A DNA stretch of 64,000 nt from positions 1 to 64,000 of the forward strand of contig NZ_RZIS01000006.1 in assembly GCF_005281835.1 (NCBI RefSeq), in the 5' to 3' direction. Below are positions 37,426-47,356 of the stretch, piece by piece. The stretch's first letter is position 1, and every line of letters starts with the position of its first letter. The notes under the pieces were generated by a model. It had not been told where the DNA came from and searched no databases. It saw only the letters and a list, made by a program, of their open reading frames with translations. The DNA comes from Vibrio profundi (GTDB lineage Bacteria; Pseudomonadota; Gammaproteobacteria; Enterobacterales; Vibrionaceae). Both the position numbers and the translations under genes were made by a program.

Positions 37426-37719
37426 TTATTTGCAGTAAAGCCCGTGAAGTAGCTCTATCATGGCTTTCACTTCATCGCTACTCAATGTGTAATATACCGT
37501 TTGAGCTTCTTTACGAGTTTCAACCAGCCCATCACGACGTAGCCATGCCAAATGCTGAGATAAAGCAGACTGGCTCAATTCTAATTTTCCACACAACTCC
37601 CCGACTGATAACTCAGTATTGTGCAGTAAACATAAAATCTGCAAACGTCTCTCATTTGCCATTGCCTTTAATAAAACAACCGCTTGAGCAGAGTTCTGCT
37701 CCATTTCCTTTAAATTCAT
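37426..37719 (-). CDS. hlyU: ArsR-family transcriptional regulator HlyU
   Basis: HlyU activates hemolysin and other toxin genes in vibrios, largely by displacing H-NS. The 97-residue winged-helix protein starts MNLKEMEQNSAQAVVLLKA and contains AMANERRLQILC, ELSQSALSQHLAWLRRDGL (recognition helix) and TVYYTLSS, closely matching remembered V. cholerae and V. vulnificus HlyU. It lacks the CVC metal motif of ArsR sensors. I chose this ATG because a GGGGG ribosome site lies eight bases upstream; an in-frame ATG nine codons earlier is possible. Two cysteines (about 36 and 46) resemble the redox-sensing pair reported for HlyU. Confidence 0.94.
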   Translation of the reverse strand: MNLKEMEQNSAQAVVLLKAMANERRLQILCLLHNTELSVGELCGKLELSQSALSQHLAWLRRDGLVETRKEAQTVYYTLSSDEVKAMIELLHGLYCK

Positions 37720-37842
37720 TTGTTGGCCCCCTTTATTACCACTCATTTCACCAACCGCAGCTTTATAGCAATGCTAAATAACTCTACTACTTAGGATTCT
37801 TTTTCCTGATAGTAATCGATTTGTTACCTTTGATAAAAGATC

Positions 37843-38733
37843 TCATTCAAACAATTGACTAAAGTCTGCATCACATACGTTTTTTACTGCTGGATGTTGA
37901 ATCATCCGCTCAGCAAAAATTACATAATATTCTTCTTTTAGTTCATCGATATGACCGATAAGTTGTAGGGAGGTATCTTTCCCAACTTCTGACATATATA
38001 AAGTGGGAGCGAGGAAAATAACATCGGGGTGGTAGCGGGCGAACGCTTTCATCAGAGCAGCATCGTCAAACTCACCAAGAATATCCGGCTGTAGCCCTTG
38101 TCTATCAAACCATTGCAGTACTTTTCGTCCCATGGAGGTTCGACTGCCAGGGATAAGCAGTTTTCTTTCATTGAGTACCGCAGGGAAACTTACATCCTCA
38201 ACACTACCTGAACAGAAGAAACTCATGCTGCTCTCACCCAACTTCTTACTGAATAAGCCGGGTATTTTCCCCGAATCTACTGGGCAGTCCGATAAGATCA
38301 TATCAAGCTTATGTTGAGATAACTGCTCAAGTAACATTTCATGGGTCGATTCAAAACAGCGTAGGTGAATACTGTTATCTGGTGGCACAGTCGACATTAA
38401 CACTTTACTGACCAAACGCTTAGACAACGCATCCGCCACCCCTACATCAAACAAAATATTGGAGTGCTGACTGTAATTCACGATATCGAGCATTTCATAA
38501 CTCAGTCCGAACATGCGATCAGCATATTTAAAGACAAGTTGCCCCAACTCAGTTGGCTCTACACTACGGCCATTCCGCTTTGTCAGCTTGCCATCCATTC
38601 GCTCTTCAAGCGCTTTAATTTGCCCCGTTACCGTTTGAGGAGTCAGAAATAGAGCATCGGCCGCTTTAGTCACAGAGCCTTGTTTGCACACCATCCAGAA
38701 ATAATAGAGGTGGTTATAATTTAAGTGGGACAT
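37843..38733 (-). CDS. nhaR: LysR-family transcriptional activator NhaR
   Basis: NhaR activates the Na+/H+ antiporter gene nhaA in response to sodium. The 296 residues have the LysR winged helix (about 5-62; [21 protein letters not shown]) and a co-inducer domain. The N-terminus [14 protein letters not shown] and the segments [20 protein letters not shown] and [13 protein letters not shown] agree with E. coli NhaR. nhaA is not adjacent here. In E. coli nhaR is also near rpsT, so its place is partly conserved. Confidence 0.94.
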   Translation of the reverse strand: MSHLNYNHLYYFWMVCKQGSVTKAADALFLTPQTVTGQIKALEERMDGKLTKRNGRSVEPTELGQLVFKYADRMFGLSYEMLDIVNYSQHSNILFDVGVADALSKRLVSKVLMSTVPPDNSIHLRCFESTHEMLLEQLSQHKLDMILSDCPVDSGKIPGLFSKKLGESSMSFFCSGSVEDVSFPAVLNERKLLIPGSRTSMGRKVLQWFDRQGLQPDILGEFDDAALMKAFARYHPDVIFLAPTLYMSEVGKDTSLQLIGHIDELKEEYYVIFAERMIQHPAVKNVCDADFSQLFE

Positions 38734-39117
38734 GACAATCTTCAGGTTAAAGTTTTAAGGTTTGTTATAGCAAATATGTCACCCCGCCTCAAACACATCG
38801 GTAAATACTACATAAAACAACAAAAACATCGAAAATTACGAACATTTAATTTTCACAATGTCATATTAATAACGAAAAAAGTAAAAAAAGTAGAAAATTC
38901 TTTTTCCTAGCCCCGTTTAAAACACCCCTAAATAGCAAATTAAAACAATAACTTACACACTCACCATTTAATCTCCAGATAACTTAGCGTCGATTAATCA
39001 CAAAAATATCAGAGCTACATGAAAATGTAATATTACTGAAATATTTCCCCTCTAACATCACGCTCAGATTAACTAACAGACCAAACTCAGACTTAAACGG
39101 TCCACGGAGAAAACATT
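38734..39117. other. AT-rich divergent intergenic region nhaR / nptA
   Basis: About 380 bases without a gene, strongly AT-rich between 38810 and 39060. It must hold the divergent promoters of nhaR and nptA. I see no convincing named operator; a good ribosome site (GGAG, nine bases upstream) precedes nptA. Confidence 0.5.
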
Positions 39118-40263
39118 ATGAACCAAGCTACAACTGCAGCAGCGCCAATTTCGAGCACTACTCGTTGGCTACGCTGGGCTAACTTGGCATTCATGCTTTA
39201 CCTACTACTTCTTGCAGTTTCTATGGTAGGTACAGGCTTTAAATGGGCAACAGGCGAACAAGCAAAAGTACTATTCGAATTTGCTTCTCATCCTGTAGCT
39301 GGCTTAATGATCGGCTTAGTGGCAACAGCACTTATCCAATCATCAAGTACAGTAACTTCTATTATCGTTGGCTTAGTGGCTGGTGGTTTACCGGTTGAAA
39401 TGGCTATCCCTATGATTATGGGTGCTAACATCGGTACAACAGTAACCAACACTCTAGTAAGCCTTGGTCACGTACGTTGTAAAGATGAATTTAAGCGAGC
39501 GTTTGCAAGTGCCACGATTCACGACTTCTTCAACTTGTTAGCTGTAGCAATTTTCCTACCGCTAGAAATGATGTTTGGTATTTTAGAGAAGATTTCACAC
39601 TGGTTAGTATCTCCAATGCTAGCAACAGGTGACATGAGCATTAAAGGCTTGAACTTCATTAAACCAATCACGAAACCAGTAGTAAGCGCAATTAAAGAGC
39701 CTCTAGCTACATTTGGCGACACCATGGGTGGTGTAATGCTTATCGTACTTGGTATCGCGACTATCTTCGTTGCTATCACTGTGATGGGTAAACTAATGAA
39801 GAGCCTAATGGTTGGCCGCGCACGTGAAATCCTAAAGAATGCAATTGGTCGTGGTCCACTTCACGGTATCGCTTCAGGTTCAATCGTAACGGTACTGGTT
39901 CAGTCTTCATCTACAACGACTAGCTTAATGGTTCCACTAGTAGGTTCAGGTGTTCTTAAAGTACGTGACGTTTACCCGTTCACTCTAGGTGCTAACATCG
40001 GTACGTGTATCACAGCACTACTAGCAGCGACAGCGGTATCAGGTGAGTTCGCGGTATTTGCCCTGCAAATTGCTCTAGTTCACCTAGTGTTCAACATCAT
40101 GGCAACAGTATTCATCTTTGGTATTCCGTTCCTACGTGAACTACCAGTTAAAGCAGCTGACATGATTTCTGATATGGCTGTGAAGAATAAGTCTGTAGTA
40201 GCGGGTTACCTAATCGCAGTATTCCTAGTACTACCTGGCTCTATCCTAGCGCTAACTGCTTAA
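39118..40263 (+). CDS. nptA: Na+/phosphate cotransporter NptA
   Basis: The 381-residue membrane protein is of the SLC34-like Na/Pi family. The inverted repeat typical of the family is visible, each half with a QSSS motif: ALIQSSSTVTSIIVGLV (about 73-89) and VLVQSSSTTTSLMVPLV (about 260-276), and each with GANIGT nearby. Eight or more membrane segments can be drawn. It closely resembles V. cholerae NptA, a sodium-driven phosphate uptake system. Single gene with its own terminator. Confidence 0.94.
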   Translation: MNQATTAAAPISSTTRWLRWANLAFMLYLLLLAVSMVGTGFKWATGEQAKVLFEFASHPVAGLMIGLVATALIQSSSTVTSIIVGLVAGGLPVEMAIPMIMGANIGTTVTNTLVSLGHVRCKDEFKRAFASATIHDFFNLLAVAIFLPLEMMFGILEKISHWLVSPMLATGDMSIKGLNFIKPITKPVVSAIKEPLATFGDTMGGVMLIVLGIATIFVAITVMGKLMKSLMVGRAREILKNAIGRGPLHGIASGSIVTVLVQSSSTTTSLMVPLVGSGVLKVRDVYPFTLGANIGTCITALLAATAVSGEFAVFALQIALVHLVFNIMATVFIFGIPFLRELPVKAADMISDMAVKNKSVVAGYLIAVFLVLPGSILALTA

Positions 40264-40284
40264 GACGAAGTCCACTAGATAACG

Positions 40285-40316
40285 AAAGCCCGCAACATGA
40301 GTTGCGGGCTTTTTTG
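40285..40316 (+). terminator. nptA terminator
   Basis: Arms AAAGCCCGCAAC and GTTGCGGGCTTT around a short loop, then T's, 21 bases after the nptA stop. Confidence 0.9.
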
Positions 40317-40738
40317 TTATCCGAAGAAGTAAAATATCAGGCTCGCAGGCAACACGGCTTTCTTCTCTCACCGCATCTATCTCGTCACTCTACGTTTTCC
40401 TCACCTCACACCAACCATTCGACACATAAGCACTCAATAAGAGCTCTAGCGTACTTACTTTTCAGTTTAACGCTCTGAACTCACATACGAGAGTCATGTG
40501 TATGTGTAACTCAGGAACTAGTTTCTCTCAACGCACCTATCAAGCAGTGGGGTTTACGCTATTATCTAAAACTCAGGATGAAGACAAACTCGTACGACAA
40601 GCATCCCTCCTCGTTTAGCATCTATTCAAAGTAAATATTCAGATACAGGGAACTGGTAAACACTTAAAGATTTCTAAGCTCCAATGCCACGCACCACTTT
40701 GTTCTCTTAATGATTCGCCTCTCCCCTAAAAACAGATA
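40317..40738. other. Non-coding gap between nptA and thyA
   Basis: About 420 bases between two terminators of convergent genes. I see no recognisable gene, repeat or RNA. A 40-codon frame (40496-40618) has no ribosome site and looks accidental. The size is large for a convergent gap, so a small RNA or decayed gene cannot be excluded. Confidence 0.4.
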
Positions 40739-40768
40739 TAAAAAAGGCTGCACAATGGCAGCCTTTCA
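40739..40768 (-). terminator. thyA terminator
   Basis: On the minus strand, arms AAAGGCTGC and GCAGCCTTT with loop CATTGT... are followed by a T run, 20 bases after the thyA stop. Confidence 0.88.
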
Positions 40769-40788
40769 AATAACTTTTGAGATAACGT

Positions 40789-41640
40789 TTATACCGAGAA
40801 TGGATACTTAATCGCTTCGTGGCATTCGTAACCTTCCACCCAAAAATCATCCAACGTTACCCATGTCTCTAAATCCTCAAGCGACTTGATCTCTGGATTC
40901 ATATGGAAAGTCGCTGGCGCTAGAGGCTCACGCTTAAGCTGAATATCACGCATCGGAGCCAACTGGTCTTCATAGATATGAGCATTCACTAGTTTGTGAT
41001 ACGCAACGCCAGGCTTCCTGCCCGTAATCTGAGCCATGATCGCAAGGAACACATACACTTGAACCATATTGAAGTTTAAACCTAGCGGAACGTCGCATGA
41101 ACGTTGCGTGCTATTCAAATACAGGGTATCGCCTAACAACGAGAAGTGGTGGCTATACATACACGGACGCAAGCACCCCATATGAAATTCACCAGGGTTG
41201 TAGAAATTTAAAATCTCGCCGCGATCATCTACACCACGAGTTAAATCATCTACAATTTTTTTCAATTGATCGATATGACCGCCATCAGGCTTCGCCCACG
41301 CTCGACCTTGAACCCCATAAACACGGCCCATATCATCTTCACCTTTACGGTAAGTGTTATTTAGCCATGCTTCGTTTAGGTTTGCATTTGCATCCCATGT
41401 TTTAGTGCCAAGCTTACGAAAATCTTCAGCATTATCATAACCGCGAATATAGCCCAGCAGCTCTGCTACTGCTGCTTTCCAGAAGCTTTTACGAGTCGTC
41501 ACAAGTGGGAACTGGTTATTGCCAACGTCGTAGGTTAGGTCTGCATTGATCACCGTCAGGCAACGCTTGCCTGTGCGTTCGTTTTCAACCCACGTACCTT
41601 CATCAACAATACGCTGACAGAGTTCTAAATACTGCTTCAC
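40789..41640 (-). CDS. thyA: Thymidylate synthase ThyA
   Basis: ThyA methylates dUMP to dTMP using methylenetetrahydrofolate. Of 283 residues, the conserved blocks are GVQGRAW (about 108-114), the catalytic cysteine in [12 protein letters not shown], then [13 protein letters not shown] (dUMP site) and [16 protein letters not shown]. The RPCMY active-site variant differs from the E. coli PPCH-like form; I believe it is usual in this subgroup. It lies nine bases after lgt and the two are co-transcribed, as in E. coli. Confidence 0.96.
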   Translation of the reverse strand: MKQYLELCQRIVDEGTWVENERTGKRCLTVINADLTYDVGNNQFPLVTTRKSFWKAAVAELLGYIRGYDNAEDFRKLGTKTWDANANLNEAWLNNTYRKGEDDMGRVYGVQGRAWAKPDGGHIDQLKKIVDDLTRGVDDRGEILNFYNPGEFHMGCLRPCMYSHHFSLLGDTLYLNSTQRSCDVPLGLNFNMVQVYVFLAIMAQITGRKPGVAYHKLVNAHIYEDQLAPMRDIQLKREPLAPATFHMNPEIKSLEDLETWVTLDDFWVEGYECHEAIKYPFSV

Positions 41641-41649
41641 ACCAATTCC

Positions 41650-42471
41650 TTACTTCGTTTGTTTTGGTAGTTCATCTTTGTAGTGACCGCGCTTATACGC
41701 CCAAACCACCATCAATGCGCCGATGATAACCATTGGCAGCGATAGGATTTGTCCCATAGAGATGAATCCGCCAAACAAGCCAAGGTGAGCATCAGGTTCA
41801 CGCACGTATTCTACAAGGAAACGGAATGTTCCGTAACCCGCAAGGAACAAACCAGATACCGCACCAAGTGGACGTGGCTTCTTAATAAACCAGTTCAAAA
41901 TGAAGAACAGCACTATACCTTCTAACGCCATCTCATAAAGTTGAGATGGGTGGCGTGGTAGAGGACCGCCATTTGGGAACACGATCCCCCAAGGCACATC
42001 TGTCACTCGTCCCCATAACTCACTGTTCATGAAGTTTCCTAGGCGGCCCATGCCTAAACCAAATGGAACTAAAGGGGCAATAAAATCAGCCACACCAAAA
42101 AACGTTCTGCCATTTTTCTTCGCATACCAGAACATAGCGGTAATTACGCCAAGCAGTCCGCCATGGAAAGACATTCCACCGGTCCATACTTTAAACAAGT
42201 ACAGCGGATCGGCTAAGAACAAATCAAAGTTATAGAAAAGCACGTAACCGACGCGCCCACCAACAACTACGCCAAGAAAGCCCGCGAAAAGTAAATCTGA
42301 CACTTGCTCACGTGTCCAGCCACTGTTTGCTTTATCTGCTCGGCGGTTCGCCAACCATAACGCAAACATAAATCCGACTAGATACATCAAACCGTACCAG
42401 CGAACAGAAATTGGTCCTAACTCGATTAGGACAGGATCAATATTGGGAAATTCAATCAAACCCGAAGACAT
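41650..42471 (-). CDS. lgt: Prolipoprotein diacylglyceryl transferase Lgt
   Basis: Lgt attaches diacylglycerol to the lipobox Cys of prelipoproteins in the inner membrane. The 273-residue protein has about seven membrane helices and the signature [14 protein letters not shown] (about 142-155); HGGLLG (about 103-108) with the essential His and YGLMYLVGF are present. It lies upstream of thyA and downstream of a TSUP-family permease gene on the same strand. Confidence 0.97.
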   Translation of the reverse strand: MSSGLIEFPNIDPVLIELGPISVRWYGLMYLVGFMFALWLANRRADKANSGWTREQVSDLLFAGFLGVVVGGRVGYVLFYNFDLFLADPLYLFKVWTGGMSFHGGLLGVITAMFWYAKKNGRTFFGVADFIAPLVPFGLGMGRLGNFMNSELWGRVTDVPWGIVFPNGGPLPRHPSQLYEMALEGIVLFFILNWFIKKPRPLGAVSGLFLAGYGTFRFLVEYVREPDAHLGLFGGFISMGQILSLPMVIIGALMVVWAYKRGHYKDELPKQTK

Positions 42472-42495
42472 AGTTTGCTCTCTATCAAAATAAAC

Positions 42496-43287
42496 TTACA
42501 GCAGCATAGTGCCTGCAATAAAAACTAAAAATACAGCGAAGATTTTCTTCAATATAGGAGTGGGTAATTGGGTGGCTAACCTAGCACCAATTTTGGTCGT
42601 AAGAACTGACGCACAGGAAATGGCTAATAACGCAGGTAGATACACATAACCAACACTGTAATCTGGCAAGTGCCCTACTGAACTTCCGTGCCATATGAAG
42701 CCAATCATGCCAGATACGGCAATCACACTTCCGCAAACCGATGAAGATCCAACGGCTTTACGCATCTCAATGCCATGATGATTCAAAAACGGAACCGACA
42801 ACGATCCGCCACCAATGCCAGCAAGGCTAGAAACAACGCCTATGCCACTGCCACATAGCATAGTCACTCCTGAGCTTGGCATATTTTTTTGCGAAACCTT
42901 TTTGATGGATAACAGCATCTGGACCGCCAATACCAGCACAATGGTGCCAAATACCTTTGGTAAATACTGAGCAGGAATCGCATCAGCGATAAACGAACCT
43001 AAAAATCCACCGACTACGACACCCGGCATTAGCCATTTAATGACAAACACATCGACATTTCCTAGCTTCAAGTGATTTAAGGCTGATGAACCAGAGGTCA
43101 CTATGATGGTAGATAAAGAGGTCGCCAGCGCCATTTGCATTGCAATGTCAGCAGAAATACCCGCCTTAGGAAGTAAAAAGAGTAACGCCGGAACAATCAG
43201 TAAACCGCCCCCAATACCTAACAAACCCGCTAAAACGCCAATAACCGCGCCCAACATTACGAGTAGGCTAATTAGTTCAAAGTTCAC
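42496..43287 (-). CDS. TSUP (TauE/SafE) family membrane permease
   Basis: A 263-residue protein with about eight membrane helices and two related halves; each half starts with a glycine-rich segment (AGLLGIGGGLLIVPALLFL at about 20-38 and SSLAGIGGGSLSVPFL at about 154-169). That repeat defines the TauE/SafE (COG0730) family of anion or sulfur-compound exporters. The substrate cannot be told from sequence. It sits between ptsP and lgt, eight bases after ptsP, probably in the same operon. Confidence 0.9.
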   Translation of the reverse strand: MNFELISLLVMLGAVIGVLAGLLGIGGGLLIVPALLFLLPKAGISADIAMQMALATSLSTIIVTSGSSALNHLKLGNVDVFVIKWLMPGVVVGGFLGSFIADAIPAQYLPKVFGTIVLVLAVQMLLSIKKVSQKNMPSSGVTMLCGSGIGVVSSLAGIGGGSLSVPFLNHHGIEMRKAVGSSSVCGSVIAVSGMIGFIWHGSSVGHLPDYSVGYVYLPALLAISCASVLTTKIGARLATQLPTPILKKIFAVFLVFIAGTMLL

Positions 43288-43295
43288 ATTGTTTC

Positions 43296-45545
43296 CTATT
43301 TTTTACCTGCACGTATAAACCCAGAGAAGCCTCGCTCATCAAGGTATTCCAGCATCATACTATAGATATCATTGCCGTAAGGTTGCGATAATGCCTTATG
43401 TGCAAGTTTTTGTAACTCTTCATGAGTGGATTGGCGAATCAAATATTTAATTCTCGCCACATTGGAGGTGTTCATACTCAACGTATCGTAACCCAAACCG
43501 ACTAACAGTAATGCTCCAATGGGATCACCAGCAAGCTCACCACAAATACAGACAGGCAAAGAATATTGCTTACACGTATCAAAGATTTGCTTCAACGCCA
43601 TGATCACCGCAGGGTGCATAGACTCATAGACATTCGCAACACGCGAATTGTTCCTGTCCACTGCTAATAAATATTGTGTTAAGTCATTAGTACCAACCGA
43701 AACAAAATCGACTTTGTCGGCAATGAGAGGTAGTAAGTACAACATTGACGGAACTTCGATCATAATACCGATTCTCGGCATTCTGACTCTATCATCAAGC
43801 AAGCTGACTTCAGCATAAGCTTGCTCAATCAACTGAATAGCATCATCTAACTCTTGAGCACCAGATATCATCGGTAGCAAAATACTCAAATTGTTATGCT
43901 CGCAGCTGGCCCTCAGCATGGCTCGAAGCTGAACAATAAAGATATCGGGGTGATCTAACGTAAAGCGGATCCCGCGCCAACCAAGGAATGGGTTATCTTC
44001 TTCAATTGGTAAATAAGGTAAAGCTTTGTCACCACCGACATCAAGAGTACGCATGACCACTTGCTTATTAGGGTAACTTTCAAGAACAGAGCGATACTGT
44101 TTCACTTGCTCATCTTCAGAAGGGAATCGATGCTGAAGCAAGAAAGAGATTTCGGTTCGATATAGCCCAACACCATCAACGCCTTGGTTAATCGCTATAT
44201 TAGTGTCGGCACTTAAACCTGCATTGAGTAATACTTCTATATTGCGACCATCTTCAGTCACTGCGGGTTCAAACAAATCTTTGTTAACCATCAAAGAGAG
44301 TTCTGTCTCTTCAATCACTAACTCGCCATACTCACGCAACAAGTTGTCACTCGGTGCGATAAACACTTCGCCGCTGTAACCATCAACAATAGCTTGCTTA
44401 CGGTTAATGTGCTCAAGGTTTAGATTGAGCCCCATTACCGCAGGAATACCAAGAGCACGAGATAGAATGGCAGCGTGAGAGTTCGCAGCCCCTTCCAACG
44501 AAATCACCGCTAATAGCTTTTCTTTGGGGATAGATGCTAAGACAGAAGCCGTCAGCTCTCGAACGACCAGAATGATCGGCTCTTCAATAGTACGAACTTC
44601 TTGTTCGGTATTATGGAGGAAATACAGCAAACGCTGACCTAACTCCCGAACGTCTTGTGCCCTTTCTCTTAAGTACACATCAGACATACGCGCAAAACGG
44701 TTCGAATAAGTTTCGACAACCTGTCTTAATGCCCAATCAGCACGGTCACCTTTTTGAATTTGAGCTTTTAGATCGTTACGTAGCATAGGATCATTCAGCA
44801 AGTGCGTGAATAAATCGAAAATCGCTAGCGCATCTTTATTAATATCACTGTCTAAACGCTTACGCATGCGTCGGAAGTCATTTAAAGCACTTTCGATAGC
44901 AACAGCCAATAACTCCTGCTCACGATCAACATTGACGGTAGAAGCCGGATAGACATCCGTTAGTTCAGGTTGAGTGTTATCCCACCACAGCTCACCAATT
45001 GCTACACCAGACGAAGCCGCAATGCCTTTAGTTGATGGAGTGTCCTGCTCTTCCAGCAGCCAATGACCTTGAGTTTGCGCATGTGCAATGATCACCGCAA
45101 GCTGAGCGGCAAGTGTTACTAAGAAAGATTCTTCCATCTCACTAAACAGTCGAGGCGATTTTTGTTGGATAACCAACACACCTAAAACTTGTTTACGATG
45201 GATAATGGGGGTGCCAAGAAAAGAGTGGTAAATTTCTTCCCCTAGTTCAGGAAAGAATTTGAAATTTGGGTGGTTAGAAACTTCTGCTAGATTGATAGGC
45301 TCAGCGCTACGTTTGACTAGACCAACCAAGCCTTCTTGGTAATCAATATGAATACTGTCGCCTTGAAAAGTCAGGCCTTGAGTTGCCATTAACTCAAGGC
45401 GCTGCATTTCATCATTGGCTAAATACACGGTGCAACATTCAGTCTGCATCGCGCCACATGTCTCTTTAACCAGAATGTCTAATGCCGAGTGAACATCTTC
45501 TACTCTAGATACGTGTTCAACTATTTCCCTTAGTTGACTGAGCAT
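43296..45545 (-). CDS. ptsP: PEP-protein phosphotransferase PtsP (EI-Ntr)
   Basis: PtsP starts the nitrogen PTS by passing phosphate from PEP to NPr. The 749 residues have an N-terminal GAF domain (about 5-160) unlike sugar-PTS enzyme I. Next come the PEP-utiliser N-domain, the phosphohistidine site in GAANSHAAILSRALG (His about 357) and a C-terminal PEP-binding barrel (GGDKALPY, RGIRFTL, MIEVPS, SVGTNDLTQY, CGELAGDP). The length matches E. coli PtsP (748). It follows rppH by two bases, the conserved rppH-ptsP operon. Confidence 0.97.
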   Translation of the reverse strand: MLSQLREIVEHVSRVEDVHSALDILVKETCGAMQTECCTVYLANDEMQRLELMATQGLTFQGDSIHIDYQEGLVGLVKRSAEPINLAEVSNHPNFKFFPELGEEIYHSFLGTPIIHRKQVLGVLVIQQKSPRLFSEMEESFLVTLAAQLAVIIAHAQTQGHWLLEEQDTPSTKGIAASSGVAIGELWWDNTQPELTDVYPASTVNVDREQELLAVAIESALNDFRRMRKRLDSDINKDALAIFDLFTHLLNDPMLRNDLKAQIQKGDRADWALRQVVETYSNRFARMSDVYLRERAQDVRELGQRLLYFLHNTEQEVRTIEEPIILVVRELTASVLASIPKEKLLAVISLEGAANSHAAILSRALGIPAVMGLNLNLEHINRKQAIVDGYSGEVFIAPSDNLLREYGELVIEETELSLMVNKDLFEPAVTEDGRNIEVLLNAGLSADTNIAINQGVDGVGLYRTEISFLLQHRFPSEDEQVKQYRSVLESYPNKQVVMRTLDVGGDKALPYLPIEEDNPFLGWRGIRFTLDHPDIFIVQLRAMLRASCEHNNLSILLPMISGAQELDDAIQLIEQAYAEVSLLDDRVRMPRIGIMIEVPSMLYLLPLIADKVDFVSVGTNDLTQYLLAVDRNNSRVANVYESMHPAVIMALKQIFDTCKQYSLPVCICGELAGDPIGALLLVGLGYDTLSMNTSNVARIKYLIRQSTHEELQKLAHKALSQPYGNDIYSMMLEYLDERGFSGFIRAGKK

Positions 45546-45547
45546 GT

Positions 45548-46066
45548 TTACCCTCTACGTTGTTTACGCTTTCCTTTTGCCTTTCGTTCTTTAAAAGGCA
45601 TAGCCAAAGAAGCAAACTCTTTCATAGCACGACGATAAACGTCACGCTTAAAAGAAACGACTTGTCGAACTGGGTACCAGTAACTCACCCAGCGCCAACC
45701 ATCAAATTCAGGCGTACTTCCACGCTGCATATTAATTCGCGATTCATCGCAGTCTAAGCGTAAAAGAAACCACTTCTGTTTTTGTCCAATACAGACAGGT
45801 TTGGAATCCCAACGAACCAACCGCTTAGGTAACTTATATCGTAACCAATGACGACTCGTCGCAACGATCTTCACATCCTTTTTTGTAAGGCCAACCTCTT
45901 CATATAACTCGCGGTACATAGCTTGTTCCGGAGTTTCACCTTCATCGATCCCCCCTTGCGGGAATTGCCATGAATGTTGCCCGTATCGTTTAGCCCAGAA
46001 GACCTGACCATGGTTGTTACAGATTACAATACCAACATTTAATCGGTAACCATCGCCATCTATCAC
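45548..46066 (-). CDS. rppH: RNA 5' pyrophosphohydrolase RppH (GTG start)
   Basis: RppH removes pyrophosphate from RNA 5' ends and triggers RNase E decay. The Nudix box [20 protein letters not shown] followed by VGL is complete; the N-terminus [16 protein letters not shown] and WFPQ-like WQFPQGG agree with E. coli RppH. I chose the GTG at 46066 (172 residues) because AGAGG lies eight bases upstream and the protein then begins as in E. coli (MIDDDGYR). A longer frame from 46129 would add 21 unrelated residues. The C-terminus is strongly basic. Confidence 0.95.
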   Translation of the reverse strand: MIDGDGYRLNVGIVICNNHGQVFWAKRYGQHSWQFPQGGIDEGETPEQAMYRELYEEVGLTKKDVKIVATSRHWLRYKLPKRLVRWDSKPVCIGQKQKWFLLRLDCDESRINMQRGSTPEFDGWRWVSYWYPVRQVVSFKRDVYRRAMKEFASLAMPFKERKAKGKRKQRRG

Positions 46067-46129
46067 TGGCCAACCTCTATTTAAATTTTTAATTACACTG
46101 ATTTTTCCACATATCCCCAACCGGAGCAA

Positions 46130-46681
46130 ACTTAGTGATGTGATTAAACCGAGATTTATCGTTTTTGCCGCAACTTTGGATAAGTTTTGCTCAGAAAATA
46201 GTTATCAACAAAAGAGTGAGACACAGCCCACATTTATTCACCTTTTCTGTGAATAACTATGTGCAGAATTCCATCTCAATTATCAAAGTTAACAATAGCA
46301 AGAGACTTACTCGATCTTAGAACAACAACACAAAAACACAAAACCATTAAAAAACAATAAATTAAAAGCAAAGGAATAGTGAAAATGTAGCTCACAACAT
46401 TGCTTGATCATCACAAAACACAGATCGGTCAAAGATCAACCACAAGGTTCTTTATCCACACTAAAGTGGTCTTGTTTCATTTTTAGAGATTTTATTCAAG
46501 TATTTATTGGCCTGTATTATACTGTTTATTCATACATGAACATTTAAATACATTCAATTTCTACCGCTCCCTGTGGATAACCTCTTATTTGATCAATTTA
46601 CCTCCAGCAAGATCATTTCTTCACCAGTCTCCTTTTCTCAGTAGTTCTGGTAAAATCGCCTTTTTCTCCCTGTAGATCTAT
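46130..46681. promoter_or_regulatory. DnaA-box and GATC-rich intergenic region between rppH and mutH
   Basis: Three perfect DnaA boxes (TTATNCACA type) occur: 46248-46256 (minus), 46452-46460 (plus) and 46572-46580 (minus). One-mismatch boxes are at 46175-46183, 46202-46210 and 46234-46242. Seven GATC sites lie between 46313 and 46678, three of them within 32 bases. An A-rich stretch (about 46320-46385) separates the two box groups. A possible mutH promoter is TTATTC (46492-46497), 17 bases, TATTAT. The region could be DnaA-regulated promoter DNA, a DnaA-binding reservoir or a replication-control site; sequence alone does not decide. Confidence 0.6.
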
Positions 46682-47347
46682 ATGAAACAAGAACCTCAAT
46701 CTGAAGCCGAGCTGTTAGAACGCGCACATACTATTGCGGGTATGACCTTCAAAGAACTAGCGGATGAAGCGGGTATGGATGTCCCGCCAGACTTAAAACG
46801 TGACAAAGGTTGGGTTGGACAGCTGTTGGAGTGGCACCTTGGCGCGCCTGCTGGTAGCAAACCTGAACAAGACTTTGCAAACTTGGGGATTGAGCTAAAA
46901 AGTATTCCAATAAGCTATACAGGAAAACCTCTAGAAACGACGTTTGTATGCGTTGCGCCTTTAATTGGTGTACAAGGTCTTACGTGGGAAACCAGCCATG
47001 TCCGTAACAAGCTTTCAAAAGTGCTGTGGATTCCGGTTGAAGGCGAAAGAGAAATCCCATTAGCCGAAAGACATGTAGGATCTCCATTGCTATGGATCCC
47101 AAATCAAGAAGAAGAGCAGATTCTCAAAAATGATTGGGAAGAGTTAATGGAATTGATTGTTCTAGGCAACGTCGAACAAATCACTGCAAGACACGGAGAA
47201 GCACTGCACTTAAGGCCAAAAGCAGCGAATAGTCGAGTACTAACTGAAGCCTATGGCGCGAGTGGTAAGCCTATAAAAACCCTTCCAAGGGGCTTCTATT
47301 TAAGAACTCAATTCACAGGAAAGATCCTGACTCAGAATTACGCCTAG
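46682..47347 (+). CDS. mutH: DNA mismatch repair endonuclease MutH
   Basis: MutH nicks the unmethylated strand at hemimethylated GATC sites when activated by MutS/MutL. The 221 residues show the Sau3AI-like active site: Asp and Glu-x-Lys in [13 protein letters not shown] (about 61-73), preceded by [25 protein letters not shown] segment containing the conserved early Glu. The length is close to E. coli MutH (229). Single gene, divergent from rppH across the unusual region above. No clear Shine-Dalgarno sequence precedes the ATG. Confidence 0.96.
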   Translation: MKQEPQSEAELLERAHTIAGMTFKELADEAGMDVPPDLKRDKGWVGQLLEWHLGAPAGSKPEQDFANLGIELKSIPISYTGKPLETTFVCVAPLIGVQGLTWETSHVRNKLSKVLWIPVEGEREIPLAERHVGSPLLWIPNQEEEQILKNDWEELMELIVLGNVEQITARHGEALHLRPKAANSRVLTEAYGASGKPIKTLPRGFYLRTQFTGKILTQNYA

Positions 47348-47356
47348 CTTTCTCAA

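Noticed and set aside
37410..37781. 123-codon frame on the plus strand opposite hlyU
   Set aside because: It is antisense to a well-recognised gene and has no ribosome site.
40496..40618. 40-codon frame between nptA and thyA
   Set aside because: No Shine-Dalgarno sequence or promoter; composition looks random.
46130..46681. Chromosomal replication origin
   Set aside because: No rctB, parAB, mnmG or other origin genes adjoin it; DnaA boxes alone do not define an origin.
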